Positions 1-9,387 of a stretch of 64,000 nucleotides of DNA are shown here, piece after piece. The stretch is from Acidovorax sp. A79 (GTDB lineage: Bacteria > Pseudomonadota > Gammaproteobacteria > Burkholderiales > Burkholderiaceae_C). The position numbers and the translations under genes were made by a program. The notes beneath the pieces were generated by a model. The model made no database searches, was not told the origin of the DNA, and saw nothing but the letters and a program-made list of their open reading frames with translations. How positions within the stretch are numbered: the stretch's first letter is position 1; every line of letters starts with the position of its first letter. The DNA is taken from positions 3,512,501 through 3,576,500 of the forward strand of contig NZ_AP028672.1 of assembly GCF_041154505.1 (NCBI RefSeq), in the 5' to 3' direction.

Positions 1-28
1 GGTGGTTCGATTCCGCCCCAGGCCACCA
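1..28 (+). tRNA. 3' end of a tRNA gene, probably tRNA-Phe (truncated by window start)
   Basis: The first 28 bases fold as a T-arm (GGTGG, loop TTCGATT, CCGCC), followed by a 7-nt acceptor strand CCAGGCC, discriminator A and an encoded CCA (26-28). The T-arm and acceptor end resemble betaproteobacterial tRNA-Phe. The anticodon lies outside the window, so the identity is an inference. tRNA 3' ends are common attachment sites for integrative elements. Confidence 0.75.
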
Positions 29-67
29 CTCTCATTTTGTAGTCGTACATAGACGACTGCAGAAGTC

Positions 68-104
68 AAAAAGCCCTAAGTAAATCAACGACTTAGGGCT
101 TTTT
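68..104. terminator. Strong intrinsic terminator downstream of the tRNA
   Basis: A perfect 14-bp inverted repeat (AAAAAGCCCTAAGT / ACTTAGGGCTTTTT) with a 9-nt loop. It has a T-run on the + strand and an A-run at its 5' side, so it could also act on the other strand. It sits 40 nt after the tRNA CCA end and most likely ends tRNA transcription. Confidence 0.85.
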
Positions 105-150
105 CCATTCCGGGCCCGTCCGTAGTTATCCACCCCAAGCCAGCGCAAAG

Positions 151-173
151 TGGGGGCAACTTTGGGGGCAACT
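151..173. repeat. Tandem direct repeat TGGGGGCAACT x2 beside the tRNA end
   Basis: Two exact copies of TGGGGGCAACT (151-161 and 163-173), 12 bp start to start. Short G-rich direct repeats of this kind occur near attachment sites of tRNA-integrated elements, where integrases bind arm sites. No integrase gene is visible here, so the role is inferred. Confidence 0.5.
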
Positions 174-532
174 GCTGGGCTCGGGAGCAATATGTCCGGG
201 CGACGCGCTTTCATTCACCATTGAGCGCAGTGATGGATCGAGACGATCCGCCAATGCCGCTGCGGATCAGCCCTTTGGTCCGATTGGCGTGCTTCAAGCT
301 GGACCAGGGCATTCGAATCCCGCAGACGGACTGCCGCTCAGCTCAGATCAGCATTGGACGGAGCGAGCATGGCGTTCGATCTCGCTCACGGTAGCCCTTC
401 GCGCTGCGTGCGGCTTGCGGTCTTCGATAGCGGCGCCTAAAGGCGACCGGTGGAACTCTGCGGGCATTGCAACGATGCCCGTATCCCTTTCCGGGGGAGA
501 CATAGTCTGGGACGTTGGGCAGGACGCTGCTC
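174..532. other. Intergenic stretch with no recognisable gene
   Basis: About 360 bp between the repeat and the end of the isomerase gene. Only short open frames cross it, with no recognisable motif and no ribosome-binding site. It may be scar DNA left by an element once inserted at the tRNA. Confidence 0.4.
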
Positions 533-952
533 CTAAGCTGGTTGCCGTTCGGCAAGATCAGGTCGTTGTCTTGCGGTTGGAAGTGGTCCATTCCACTCAC
601 GCTTGAGGTAGTGTGTCTTCGGATGCTCACGCAGAAACACGCAGCATTGCACCCAGTCCATGGTCGCCGGGTGGGCGTCGATTGCGTGAGAAAGATGATC
701 CAACACCATCGCGGCCATCGCGGCGCAGGTATCCGGCGGGCGCGGGTTGGTCAGCATGAGGGTCGCGATCAGTTGCTGCGCTTGCGGATCTACTCCGCAC
801 AACTCGGCGGCGATGGGAGTCACGCGCGACTTCAGGTCTGCGAGCACTGCCCATCCGCGCTCCGCCAGCGCATGGTGCAGAGCCCGCAATACAGGCTCCC
901 ATTCAATCGCTGCAAGCAGCGGCGGTGAAACCTGGATGGCAATATGCGGCAT
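533..952 (-). CDS. 5-carboxymethyl-2-hydroxymuconate isomerase (CHMI) family protein
   Basis: A 139-residue protein starting MPHIAIQVSPPLL. After removal of Met the N-terminal proline is the catalytic base of this tautomerase-superfamily family, which isomerises unsaturated oxo-acids in the homoprotocatechuate pathway. The family is usually about 125-130 residues, and the last 20 or so residues here look unlike it, so the tail may be divergent. The start lies 14 bp after the stop of the upstream tctC gene, so the two form an operon. None of the other homoprotocatechuate genes (hpaB-E, G, H) is nearby, so the true substrate is uncertain. Confidence 0.65.
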   Translation of the reverse strand: MPHIAIQVSPPLLAAIEWEPVLRALHHALAERGWAVLADLKSRVTPIAAELCGVDPQAQQLIATLMLTNPRPPDTCAAMAAMVLDHLSHAIDAHPATMDWVQCCVFLREHPKTHYLKREWNGPLPTARQRPDLAERQPA

Positions 953-966
953 GGGGGGCTCCGTGT

Positions 967-1947
967 TCAGTCGATCTTGATGCCGACATCGCGGATCAGC
1001 TTCTGCCAGCGTGTTCGCTCGCTCGCCATCAGCCGCGCGAAAGTCTGGGGGGAGCTATCGACAGGGACCGAGCCGAGTGCGGCCAGCTTGTCTTGAGTGG
1101 TCTTGGTTGCGAGCACTGCGCCCATGTGTTTGACCAACCAGTCCGTGCGGTCGGCCGGCGTGGCAGCGGGGGCCAGGAAACCGTACCAGCCGCCAATTTC
1201 GGCATCCACACCCGATTCCTTGAGCGTTGGCACATTGGGCAAGGAGGGAATGCGCTGGGCTGCCGTCACCGCAAGCGCCTTCAGGCGCCCGCTGTGCACA
1301 TGCTGCAAGATGGCCGGCATGGCCTCGAACACCATGTGAGCCGTCCCTCCCAGTACATCGTTGAGTGCAGGGGCGGAGCCGCGGTACGGAATGTGGAGGA
1401 TGGACGTACGGGTCTGCTGCTTGAACAGTTCGCCCGCCAAGTGTTGAGGTGTGCCATTGCCAGCAGACGCGTAGAAGTACTTGCCGGGGCTCTTGCGCAG
1501 CAGTTCGAGGGCTTCGTTGACCGTCGTCGCTGCAAAGGTGGGGTGCACGGCCCAGAGCAACGGCACCGAAGCGGCCCATGCCAGCGGTGTGAAGTCCTTT
1601 GCTGCATCGAAGTTGAGCTTGGGATACAGCGCAGGGTTGGCGGCCAACGGGCCGAGCGCACCCAGCAGCAGCGTATATCCGTCGGCCTCACCGCGTGCGA
1701 CCGCCTCGGTGCCGATGTTCCCGCCCGCACCACTGCGGTTGTCGACCATCACCGTGGCACCGCTGTGCGTTTGCAAGGCATTCGCCATCAGGCGCGAAAC
1801 CGCATCCGTAGTAGCGCCTGCTGGATAGGGACACACGATCCGGATCGGCTTTGAGGGAAAAGCCTGCGCGTGAGCGCAGGGCGTCACGCCGAGGGCGGGA
1901 AGTGCCGTGGCCGCGCCAGCGTACTGAAGGAAGTTGCGTCTTTTCAT
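967..1947 (-). CDS. Bug/TctC-family tripartite tricarboxylate-type solute-binding protein
   Basis: 326 residues. The start at 1947 gives MKRRNFLQYAGAATALP, an RRxFL export signal that looks Tat-like, ending near AHAQA. The mature part opens with the Bug hallmark FPSKPIRIVCPYPAGATTD and continues with ATVMVDNRSGAGGNIG. These periplasmic proteins bind carboxylates and small polar ligands. No TctA/TctB membrane subunits are nearby. It is transcribed divergently from a LysR gene with a 104-bp gap holding a palindromic operator, and is followed by the CHMI-family gene. The ligand cannot be read from the sequence. Confidence 0.88.
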   Translation of the reverse strand: MKRRNFLQYAGAATALPALGVTPCAHAQAFPSKPIRIVCPYPAGATTDAVSRLMANALQTHSGATVMVDNRSGAGGNIGTEAVARGEADGYTLLLGALGPLAANPALYPKLNFDAAKDFTPLAWAASVPLLWAVHPTFAATTVNEALELLRKSPGKYFYASAGNGTPQHLAGELFKQQTRTSILHIPYRGSAPALNDVLGGTAHMVFEAMPAILQHVHSGRLKALAVTAAQRIPSLPNVPTLKESGVDAEIGGWYGFLAPAATPADRTDWLVKHMGAVLATKTTQDKLAALGSVPVDSSPQTFARLMASERTRWQKLIRDVGIKID

Positions 1948-2031
1948 CGGTGCACAGTTGGTTGGAGTTATCTCGTGTTGTAGTGTCGACAGTGCAGCGG
2001 GTCTGCGCAATTTGCATTTTCTGGTCGTATC

Positions 2032-2048
2032 TATCGGATAATCCGATA
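2032..2048. promoter_or_regulatory. Palindromic operator TATCGGAT-A-ATCCGATA in a divergent LysR/tctC promoter
   Basis: A perfect 8-bp inverted repeat with a 1-nt spacer. It contains the T-N11-A pattern of LysR sites (T2034, A2046). It ends 3 bp before the LysR ATG and lies about 85 bp upstream of the divergent tctC start, a position suited to autorepression and control of tctC. Confidence 0.65.
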
Positions 2049-2051
2049 ACG

Positions 2052-2984
2052 ATGGGCACACGCGACCGCGATCCACTTGATCTTGTCTCCTTGCGCCAGT
2101 TGCGCTACTTCGCGGCAGCGATGCGTGCGCGCAGCTTCAATGCAGCTTCGCGCGATGCCTCGATCTCTCAGGCGGCCCTGTCGGAGCAAATCGCCTTGTT
2201 GGAATCGACCCTCGATGTGCATCTGTTCGACCGTACGAGCGGGCGCGCCATTGCGACGGTCTCTGGGCAGGAGCTTGACCGCCGGGTTTCGGCCTGTCTG
2301 ATGGAACTGCAGTCGGCCCTGCGCGATGCGCGCCAACGTGCGAACACCGTGGCAGGGCTGGTCCGCGTCGGCCTGGTGCAGTCTTACGCTGGATGCTGGG
2401 TACTCCCCGTGGTGCGCACCGCGCAAGCTCAGTGGCCGGAGCTTTCGATTGCGCTGCGCAGACGGACTGCACAAGCCTTGATCGAAGGCGTTTTGCGCGG
2501 TGATCTTGATCTTGCTGTCAGTTTCGACCCGGAACCACATGCGGATCTTGAAGTCCTGGCATGTTTCGAGGAGTCTGCTGTTGCTGTCGGGTTGGGGGCC
2601 AGAAGGCGCTCGCTGAGCCTCGCCGACGTCGCGAAGCATCCTCTGGCATTGCTTCCCGCCGAGTATTCAATGCGCCGCCAGCTCGACAACGCCTTTGCCG
2701 CGCTGGGGCTGAAGCCAAACGTCCAACTTGAGTCCGATGCGCTTGAAGATCTTGTGCATGCTGCGCGTGAAAACAGCATGGTTGCACTGCTCAACGGCGC
2801 TGCCGCGCTGAGCCTGGATGTGAACGACGCCACCCCTTTGGCTGACAAGAATCTACGCAGGCAAGCCTGCCTGGTGCGCTCACGCAGCCGGCATCACAGC
2901 CTGGCTGCCCGGCATCTTTGGGATGCGCTGTCGGCCGCAAGCCCCAGGCAGCCGGTATCGTGGGTCCGACGATCAAAAAACTGA
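2052..2984 (+). CDS. LysR-family transcriptional regulator
   Basis: 310 residues. An N-terminal winged helix-turn-helix (about residues 13-70) shows the usual LRQLRYFAAAMRARSFNAAS... SQAALSEQIALLE... LFDRTSG pattern, and a substrate-binding-like effector domain follows. The ATG at 2052 fits the usual LysR N-terminus better than upstream in-frame codons, which would overlap the operator. It is divergent from the tctC/CHMI operon and probably regulates it in response to the imported acid. The 3' end converges on the next LysR gene. Confidence 0.88.
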   Translation: MGTRDRDPLDLVSLRQLRYFAAAMRARSFNAASRDASISQAALSEQIALLESTLDVHLFDRTSGRAIATVSGQELDRRVSACLMELQSALRDARQRANTVAGLVRVGLVQSYAGCWVLPVVRTAQAQWPELSIALRRRTAQALIEGVLRGDLDLAVSFDPEPHADLEVLACFEESAVAVGLGARRRSLSLADVAKHPLALLPAEYSMRRQLDNAFAALGLKPNVQLESDALEDLVHAARENSMVALLNGAAALSLDVNDATPLADKNLRRQACLVRSRSRHHSLAARHLWDALSAASPRQPVSWVRRSKN

Positions 2985-3143
2985 AGAAGACAAGGCCCGG
3001 TAGCTGCCATGGCCTTGAGCGGGAACACTTCGCCAGGCGTCTCGACTTCCATCTCGCCTAGGCTAGCTACCCTTGCATCGACGTTCCCAAGAACCAGTGG
3101 ACTGGCACTGAGCCGTCCCGCGGTTTGCGCACACTGCTGGTTC

Positions 3144-4055
3144 TCAACAGGAACTCGCGGCGGACAGCCTCAGGTGGTCTCGCAGAAGTCCCGCCGCGGC
3201 TGAACAGGACGGCGACACTCCGAGGAGAAGGTTGCGCCTGGCCCACGGCTCACTCAAATGGACCGTCTTGAGTGGATGAGGTTGCGTATTTCTCAAGACG
3301 GCAACTGGCAAGACTCCAATCCCGAGGTTCGCGTTGATCATCTGGCACATCGCGTCGAAACTGCGGACCTGCACGCGAACGCGCATCACTTCGCCGTATT
3401 GCTCTGCGGCTCGCGAGGTCAGTTCAAGCAAAGAGCTCCCACGATTCAGGCCCACAAAGTCGTACTTCAGGCATTCCCTGAAGCTGACCCGCTTCCGCTT
3501 TCCCAATGGATGGTTGTGCGCACAAACGGCCACAAGAAGGTCTTGCTGGAATCGCTCCACGTTCAAGTCGCCGACCGCCGTGTTCTCGGCGAATATGCCA
3601 ATGTCCGCAACGCCTTCGACCACCGCGCGGACGATGTCACCGCTCAGTTGCTCTTCGAGCTCCACATGGATGTCGGGGTACTCGGCCATGAACGTGGAGA
3701 GGCAGCCAGGCAGGAACTCCGTCAGTGCGGACATGTTGGCCCACAGGCGGACATGGCCGCGTATCCCTTTGGTGTAGTCCCGGATCTCGCTGCTGAACTG
3801 TTCGAACCCCTGGAAAAGCCGAAGCGCATGCTGCATTGCCAAGTGGCCAGCAGGTGTCAGTTGGACTCCACGGGATGTTCTATCGAAGAGCCTTGTTCCC
3901 GAAGCGTTTTCAAAGTCCGACAGCCGCCGGCTCGCGGCCGAGACAGCGAGACTGCAGGCTTCAGCCCCCCGTGTAACGCTGCCCGCCTGCGCGACTGCGC
4001 AAAAGAGCCTGAGGGTGACGAAGTCAACGCGTGCGGGGTTGATGAGCGTGGGCAT
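3144..4055 (-). CDS. LysR-family transcriptional regulator (divergent to CaiB cluster)
   Basis: 303 residues with an N-terminal HTH (FVTLRLFCAVAQAGSVTRGA, then SAASRRLSDFE and GTRLFDRTSRG) and a C-terminal effector domain (INANLGIGVLPVAVL). It is divergent from a CoA-transferase/HMG-CoA-lyase operon with a 112-bp gap containing a 15-bp LysR-type inverted repeat. It is therefore the likely regulator of that operon, with a CoA-pathway intermediate or the imported acid as co-inducer (inferred). Confidence 0.88.
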   Translation of the reverse strand: MPTLINPARVDFVTLRLFCAVAQAGSVTRGAEACSLAVSAASRRLSDFENASGTRLFDRTSRGVQLTPAGHLAMQHALRLFQGFEQFSSEIRDYTKGIRGHVRLWANMSALTEFLPGCLSTFMAEYPDIHVELEEQLSGDIVRAVVEGVADIGIFAENTAVGDLNVERFQQDLLVAVCAHNHPLGKRKRVSFRECLKYDFVGLNRGSSLLELTSRAAEQYGEVMRVRVQVRSFDAMCQMINANLGIGVLPVAVLRNTQPHPLKTVHLSEPWARRNLLLGVSPSCSAAAGLLRDHLRLSAASSC

Positions 4056-4074
4056 GGGTCAATTCTAGGAAGGT

Positions 4075-4089
4075 TTCGCAAAACGCGAA
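4075..4089. promoter_or_regulatory. LysR-type box TTCGC-AAAAC-GCGAA
   Basis: A perfect 5-bp inverted repeat in a 15-bp frame with inner T-N11-A (T4076 to A4088). It lies between the divergent LysR (start 4055) and CaiB (start 4168) genes, about 80-90 bp upstream of the CaiB start, a typical recognition-site position. Confidence 0.6.
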
Positions 4090-4167
4090 TGCCGTGCCAC
4101 AAATGAGCAATTCCACGACAGCAATGATCCTCCTACAGTCGCCCCACAGACAACGGATAAGGCGAAC

Positions 4168-5346
4168 GTGCAAGCACTCCACGGAATCAAGGTACTGGAA
4201 CTCGGGCAGCTGATTGCGGGCCCGTTTGCTGGCAAGACTCTGGCCGACTTCGGCGCGGATGTCATCAAGGTAGAGCCGCCAGGGGTTGGCGACCCGCTGC
4301 GAAAATGGCGCCTGCTCCGGGAGGGCACCTCGGTCTGGTGGGAGGTCCAGTCCCGCAACAAGAGGTCGGTCGCACTGGACCTTCGCACGCCCGAAGGCCA
4401 GGACGCAACCCGTGCGCTGCTCACCGAGGCAGACGTGGTCATCGAGAACTTCAAGCCCGGAACCATGGAGGCCTGGGGTCTGGGTTGGGAGACGCTGCAT
4501 GCGCTCAATCCCAGGCTCATCATGCTGCGTATCTCTGGGTATGGGCAGACGGGGCCCTACAGGCAGAAGCCCGGCTTCGGCGTTCTCGGCGAGGCCATGG
4601 GCGGCCTGCGCCACCTGACGGGCGAGCCTGGGCGGGTGCCGGTGCGCTGCGGCATCTCCATTGGGGACAGTCTGTCCGCCATGCACGGAGCCCTCGGCGT
4701 CATGCTGGCTCTCTACCACCGTGATGCCCGGGGCGGCGAAGGCCAGGTGATTGACGTCGCCCTCTATGAGAGTGTCTTCAACATGATGGAGAGCCTGGTG
4801 CCCGAATACGACGCCTTCGGCGCTGTGCGTGAGCGCTCGGGCAGCGCGCTGCCAGGAATCGCGCCGACCAATGCCTATCGGTGTTCTGATGGTGGCTATG
4901 CGCTGATTGCGGGCAATGGCGACAGCATCTTCAAACGGCTCATGGCTGCCATAGGCCGGCATGACCTGGAGCATGAACCGGCACTTGCCCAGAACGACGG
5001 CCGTGTCGCACGGGTTCAGGAAATTGACGCCGCCATCGAGGCATGGACACTCACCAAGTCGCTGGCCGAAGTGCTCAACGTGCTCGACGAGGCCAAGGTG
5101 CCTGCAGGCAAGGTCTACACGGTGGAGGACATCGTGCACGACCCCCAGTACATCGCCCGGGAAATGATTGTCGAGCAGGAAACTGCCGACGGAACGCGAG
5201 TGAAGGTACCTGGCATCGTTCCCAAGCTCAGCGCCACACCCGGACGTGTTTCATATCCAGCGCCTCTGCTGGGAGAACACACCCACGTCCTGTCGGAAAC
5301 CTCAGGATGGCCAGCACGCAGCGAGAAGGAGGCCCACCATGTTTGA
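4168..5346 (+). CDS. CaiB/BaiF family class III CoA-transferase
   Basis: 392 residues starting at GTG. Family marks are VLELGQLIAGPFAGKTLADFGADVIKVE at the N-terminus, NKRSVALDL, the ADVVIENFKPGTME block and the catalytic aspartate in GISIGDSLSAMHGALG (about residue 169). Such enzymes move CoA between an acyl-CoA donor and a free carboxylate through an aspartyl-CoA thioester. The gene overlaps the downstream HMG-CoA-lyase-like gene by 8 bp, so the pair probably activates an acid and then cleaves it. The acid is not identifiable from sequence. Confidence 0.88.
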   Translation: MQALHGIKVLELGQLIAGPFAGKTLADFGADVIKVEPPGVGDPLRKWRLLREGTSVWWEVQSRNKRSVALDLRTPEGQDATRALLTEADVVIENFKPGTMEAWGLGWETLHALNPRLIMLRISGYGQTGPYRQKPGFGVLGEAMGGLRHLTGEPGRVPVRCGISIGDSLSAMHGALGVMLALYHRDARGGEGQVIDVALYESVFNMMESLVPEYDAFGAVRERSGSALPGIAPTNAYRCSDGGYALIAGNGDSIFKRLMAAIGRHDLEHEPALAQNDGRVARVQEIDAAIEAWTLTKSLAEVLNVLDEAKVPAGKVYTVEDIVHDPQYIAREMIVEQETADGTRVKVPGIVPKLSATPGRVSYPAPLLGEHTHVLSETSGWPARSEKEAHHV

Positions 5347-6319
5347 GGGCAGGGCGATCAAGCTCAAGATCAATGAGGTCGGCCCCCGCGACGGCCTTCA
5401 GAACGAGGCCGCGTTCGTAGAGACCGACGACAAGGTGCGGTTGGTGGACCATCTGAGCGGACTGGGGTACTCCAAGATCGAAGTGACGTCGTTCACCTCG
5501 CCGACCGCAATCCCTGCGCTCAGGGATGCCGAGGCCGTCATGCACCGCATTCGGCGCGAGCCCGGTGTTGTGTACACCGCGTTGATTCCCAATGTCCGTG
5601 GCGGCGAGCGCGCCCTGGAGTGCCGGGTCGACGAATTCAACCTGGTGATGTCGGCCAGCGAAACCCACAACCTGGCCAACCTGAGGATGACCCGTCCACA
5701 GTCGCTGCGCCAGCTGGGTGATGTGGCTGCCGTTGCCTTGTCGGCCAAGGTGCCTGTGAACATTTCGCTGTCCTGCGTGTTCGGTTGCCCCATGGAGGGA
5801 GAGGTGCCGCAGGCCACCGTGCTGGACCTGGTGGGTCAGTTCGTTGGTCTGGGTGCAACGGGCGTCACGCTTTGCGACACGACGGGGATGGCATACCCCA
5901 CCCAGGTCCATGGCATCTGCGAATCAGTCGCCAAGGCCTATCCCCAACTGAACATCACCGGCCACTTCCACAACACGCGGGGGATGGGCCTGGTCAACAC
6001 ACTTGCGGCGGTCGAGGCTGGCATCCGCCAGTTCGACATGTCGCTGGGCGGCATCGGTGGCTGCCCCTATGCCCCTGGTGCGTCCGGCAATGTGGCCACG
6101 GAGGACGTGGTCCACATGCTGCAGTGGATGGGCTACGACACGGGTGTCGATGTTCCTGGTCTCATCCAGGCGGCCCACGAGCTGGAGCGGCTGATTGGCC
6201 ACGAGCTCCCCGCCCAGGTGAGCCGCGCCGGTGAACGCCTCAAGCGCCATGAGCCACCGGCGGGCTTCGATGAAATCCGGGAGCGTGCCATCGCTCGCAA
6301 CACGGCATCTGCAAAGTAG
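5339..6319 (+). CDS. Hydroxymethylglutaryl-CoA lyase family protein
   Basis: 326 residues. The start at 5339 is preceded by GAAGGAGG. It has the HMG-CoA lyase signatures NEVGPRDGLQNE near the N-terminus, and GGIGGCPYAPGASGN, which carries the catalytic cysteine loop. A metal-binding HFHNTRG motif lies between them. The family cleaves 3-hydroxy-3-methylglutaryl-CoA, or related 3-hydroxy acyl-CoAs, to an oxo-acid plus acetyl-CoA by a TIM-barrel retro-Claisen reaction. Operon position after a CoA-transferase suggests an acid activated first and split here. Leucine catabolism is a less likely role, because no liu genes are present. Confidence 0.85.
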   Translation: MFEGRAIKLKINEVGPRDGLQNEAAFVETDDKVRLVDHLSGLGYSKIEVTSFTSPTAIPALRDAEAVMHRIRREPGVVYTALIPNVRGGERALECRVDEFNLVMSASETHNLANLRMTRPQSLRQLGDVAAVALSAKVPVNISLSCVFGCPMEGEVPQATVLDLVGQFVGLGATGVTLCDTTGMAYPTQVHGICESVAKAYPQLNITGHFHNTRGMGLVNTLAAVEAGIRQFDMSLGGIGGCPYAPGASGNVATEDVVHMLQWMGYDTGVDVPGLIQAAHELERLIGHELPAQVSRAGERLKRHEPPAGFDEIRERAIARNTASAK

Positions 6320-6327
6320 TCCACACC

Positions 6328-6729
<402 letters not shown>

Positions 6730-6818
6730 CCGCCGAACACTTCCCCGATTCTCTCAGCCCGGATGGCCTCACGGCACCCGGGATGGGGATGCTTTTTCCA
6801 CAAAAAAAGGAGACAGAC

Positions 6819-7781
6819 ATGATTCGTAGAAATGCATTGCTGGGCATCGCGGTGTGCGCGGCGTTCGGGGCTGCGCACGCGGAAACCTACCCCTCCAAAC
6901 CCGTCACGCTCGTGGTGCCCAGTGCCCCGGCGGGTTCCACCGACATCGTGGCCCGCCTGATTGGCGAGCAGCTGCAGACGGCGCTTGGCCAGGCCGTCGT
7001 GGTTGACAACAGGCCCGGCGGCAGTGGGAACATCGGCACCGAGTTTGCGGCCCGCGCACCGGCCGATGGCCATACGCTGCTGGTCCAGTACTCGGGCTAT
7101 CACGTGGGCAACCCCGCGCTGTTCTCGCAGATTCGCTGGAAGACCTCTGACTTTGTGCCCATCGCGCTGGTGATGCGCGCACCGCACGTCGTGGCGGTCA
7201 GTGCCACCCTTCCGGTCAACAGCCTGAAGGAGTTCATCGCCTACGGCCAGAAGAATCCCAAGGGCCTGTTCTACGCATCTTCTGGCAATGGCTCGATTCA
7301 GCACATTGCCGGCGAGATGTTCGGCAAGCAGTCCAAGGTCCCTGTGACCCATGTGCCCTACAAGGGCGCTGGTCCGGTCATCACCGACCTCATCAGCGGC
7401 CAGGTCGACATGTTCATCACGACGCCGCCCTCCGTCATTGGCCAGGTGCAAGCGGGCAAGTTGAAGGCCCTGGCGTATGCGGGGCCCAAGCGCCATCCAT
7501 CCCTTGCGAATGTGCCGACCGCTGCCGAGGCGGGGCTGCCCGGCTACGAAGTTGAAAGCTGGTTCGCCGTCTTCGCCCCCGCCAAGACACCCTCCGCCAT
7601 CACGGCCCGCCTCGCCGCAGCCATCAAGACCATCGTCGAGAGCGACAACTACAAGAAAAAGATCGAAGACCAGGGCGCCTTCGCCGCCTACATGGGCCCC
7701 GCAGAACTGGGCAAGTTCGTGGACCAGGAAACAGCCGCGTGGGCCAAGGTGGTTCGCGAAGGCAACATCAAAGCCGAGTGA
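6819..7781 (+). CDS. Bug/TctC-family solute-binding protein
   Basis: 320 residues. ATG 6819 follows AAAAAGGAGACAGAC. The signal peptide is MIRRNALLGIAVCAAFGAAHA, followed by ETYPSKPVTLVVPSAPAGSTD, and VVVDNRPGGSGNIGTE marks the ligand-binding fold. It lies 12 bp before the carboxylesterase gene. This pairing suggests a periplasmic ester or its acid is hydrolysed and bound in the same compartment (inferred). Confidence 0.9.
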   Translation: MIRRNALLGIAVCAAFGAAHAETYPSKPVTLVVPSAPAGSTDIVARLIGEQLQTALGQAVVVDNRPGGSGNIGTEFAARAPADGHTLLVQYSGYHVGNPALFSQIRWKTSDFVPIALVMRAPHVVAVSATLPVNSLKEFIAYGQKNPKGLFYASSGNGSIQHIAGEMFGKQSKVPVTHVPYKGAGPVITDLISGQVDMFITTPPSVIGQVQAGKLKALAYAGPKRHPSLANVPTAAEAGLPGYEVESWFAVFAPAKTPSAITARLAAAIKTIVESDNYKKKIEDQGAFAAYMGPAELGKFVDQETAAWAKVVREGNIKAE

Positions 7782-7793
7782 GGGGGCAAGGGC

Positions 7794-9347
7794 ATGAAAT
7801 TCGCACTACGTCTACTGACGACGGGTCTGTCCATGGGCCTCCTGATTTCCTGCGCATCCCCCGGTGGTGGCGCTGACACCGGCCTTGCCACGGCACGGAC
7901 CGAGTCGGGCGTTGTCCGTGGCCACGGCACGGACGTGAAGAAGTTCTACGGCATTCCCTACGCCGCCGCGCCCGCCGGCGACCTGCGCTGGAAGCCGCCG
8001 CAGCCAGCCGCCCCATGGACCGGTGTGCGCGACAGCACCTCGTTCGGCGACTACTGCGTCCAGCCGCAGGAGTACCCTGAGCAGCGCGGTGGCATGAGCG
8101 AGGACTGCCTGAACCTGAATGTCTGGACACCGGCCCGGCGCAAAGATGAACGCCTGGCGGTCATCGTCTGGATCCATGGTGGCGGGTTCGCGTACGGCGC
8201 AGGCTCCCATCCCTCCTACGATGGCGAAGCCCTTGCCCGCCGCGGCGTGGTCGTCGTCACACTGAACTACCGCCTCGGTCTGCTGGGCTTCATGGCCCAC
8301 CCCCACCTCACTGCGGAGTCGCCCCAGCGGGCCTCGGGCAACTACGGCCTGATGGACCAGGCGGCCGCGCTCAAGTGGGTGCAGCGGAACATCGCGGCCT
8401 TTGGTGGCGACCCGGCCAGGGTGACCGTGATGGGCCAATCCGCCGGCGCCCATGCCATCAGCACGCTCATGACCACGGACATGGCCCAGGGCACGTTCCA
8501 GAAGGCGCTCATGCAGAGCGTGGGTGTGATGCGCCCGACGATGGCGCTGAAGGATGCGGAGCTGTACGGCCTGCGTTTCGGCAGCGACCTGGGCGCGCTG
8601 CGCAAGCTCCCTGCTACCGACTTCGTGGAATTGATCAAGAAGCAGCCCTCTGGCCGGTCTCTCGCCACCGGAAGGCCGGTGAGCATCATCAACGATGGCT
8701 ACGCCGTGAAGACGCCCGACTACCAGGCGTACGCCACCGGCAAGTTCGCCAAGGTCCCCATCCTTGTTGGAAACAACGAGAACGAAGGGGGCGGGGCCAC
8801 CCGCAACTGGTCCATCAAGACCGTGGCGGATTTCCAGGGCTTCGTCCAGCAGTCCTTCAAGGGCAGGGAGCAGGCAGCCTGGGCCGCGTACGCCGTGGCC
8901 AGCGACGACAAGGTTCCTCAGGCGCTGGCCGACCTCTACGCTGATACGGAGTACCTCTTTGGCACGCGGGAACTGCTGGCGCGTTACCAGGACCATGGCC
9001 TGAAAAGCTACCGCTACGTGTTCACCCGCCATCGCAATGAGGCGGCGGCAATGCCCATCCACGGGGATGAGCTGCAGTTCGTCTTCGACAACCTGCAGTC
9101 ACCGCACCGCGGGAAGAACCGCCCCTTCAATGCCGTCGATGCAACCGTCGCAAGAACGATGGCGGATGCCTGGGTGCAGTTCGCAAAGACCGGCGACCCC
9201 AACGGCCAGGGCTTGAGTGCCTGGAAGCCGTACAGCGCCCAAGAGCAGTCGTACATGGAGTTTGGAGCCAGACCGGCCCTGCGCGCAGGCTACAACGGCA
9301 AGGGCATCGACTTCGTGCGCGACCACTTCAGCTCAGCGGGGCGCTGA
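7794..9347 (+). CDS. Type B carboxylesterase, predicted lipoprotein
   Basis: 517 residues. The N-terminus MKFALRLLTTGLSMGLLISCASPGGG carries a lipobox (LISC, Cys20), so the enzyme is probably lipid-anchored in the envelope. Carboxylesterase/lipase type B signatures are present: FYGIPYAAAPAGDLRW, EDCLNLNVW, the oxyanion loop IHGGGF, the nucleophile elbow GQSAGA, the acid residue in NENEGG and the histidine in PIHGDELQFVF. It likely hydrolyses an ester to release the carboxylate used by the adjacent CoA-transferase/lyase genes. The substrate is unknown. The gene converges with a LysR gene 40 bp away. Confidence 0.88.
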   Translation: MKFALRLLTTGLSMGLLISCASPGGGADTGLATARTESGVVRGHGTDVKKFYGIPYAAAPAGDLRWKPPQPAAPWTGVRDSTSFGDYCVQPQEYPEQRGGMSEDCLNLNVWTPARRKDERLAVIVWIHGGGFAYGAGSHPSYDGEALARRGVVVVTLNYRLGLLGFMAHPHLTAESPQRASGNYGLMDQAAALKWVQRNIAAFGGDPARVTVMGQSAGAHAISTLMTTDMAQGTFQKALMQSVGVMRPTMALKDAELYGLRFGSDLGALRKLPATDFVELIKKQPSGRSLATGRPVSIINDGYAVKTPDYQAYATGKFAKVPILVGNNENEGGGATRNWSIKTVADFQGFVQQSFKGREQAAWAAYAVASDDKVPQALADLYADTEYLFGTRELLARYQDHGLKSYRYVFTRHRNEAAAMPIHGDELQFVFDNLQSPHRGKNRPFNAVDATVARTMADAWVQFAKTGDPNGQGLSAWKPYSAQEQSYMEFGARPALRAGYNGKGIDFVRDHFSSAGR

Positions 9348-9387
9348 TGCACCTGCGCAAGGGGTATCCCCGCCGCTGTCTGGCCAC

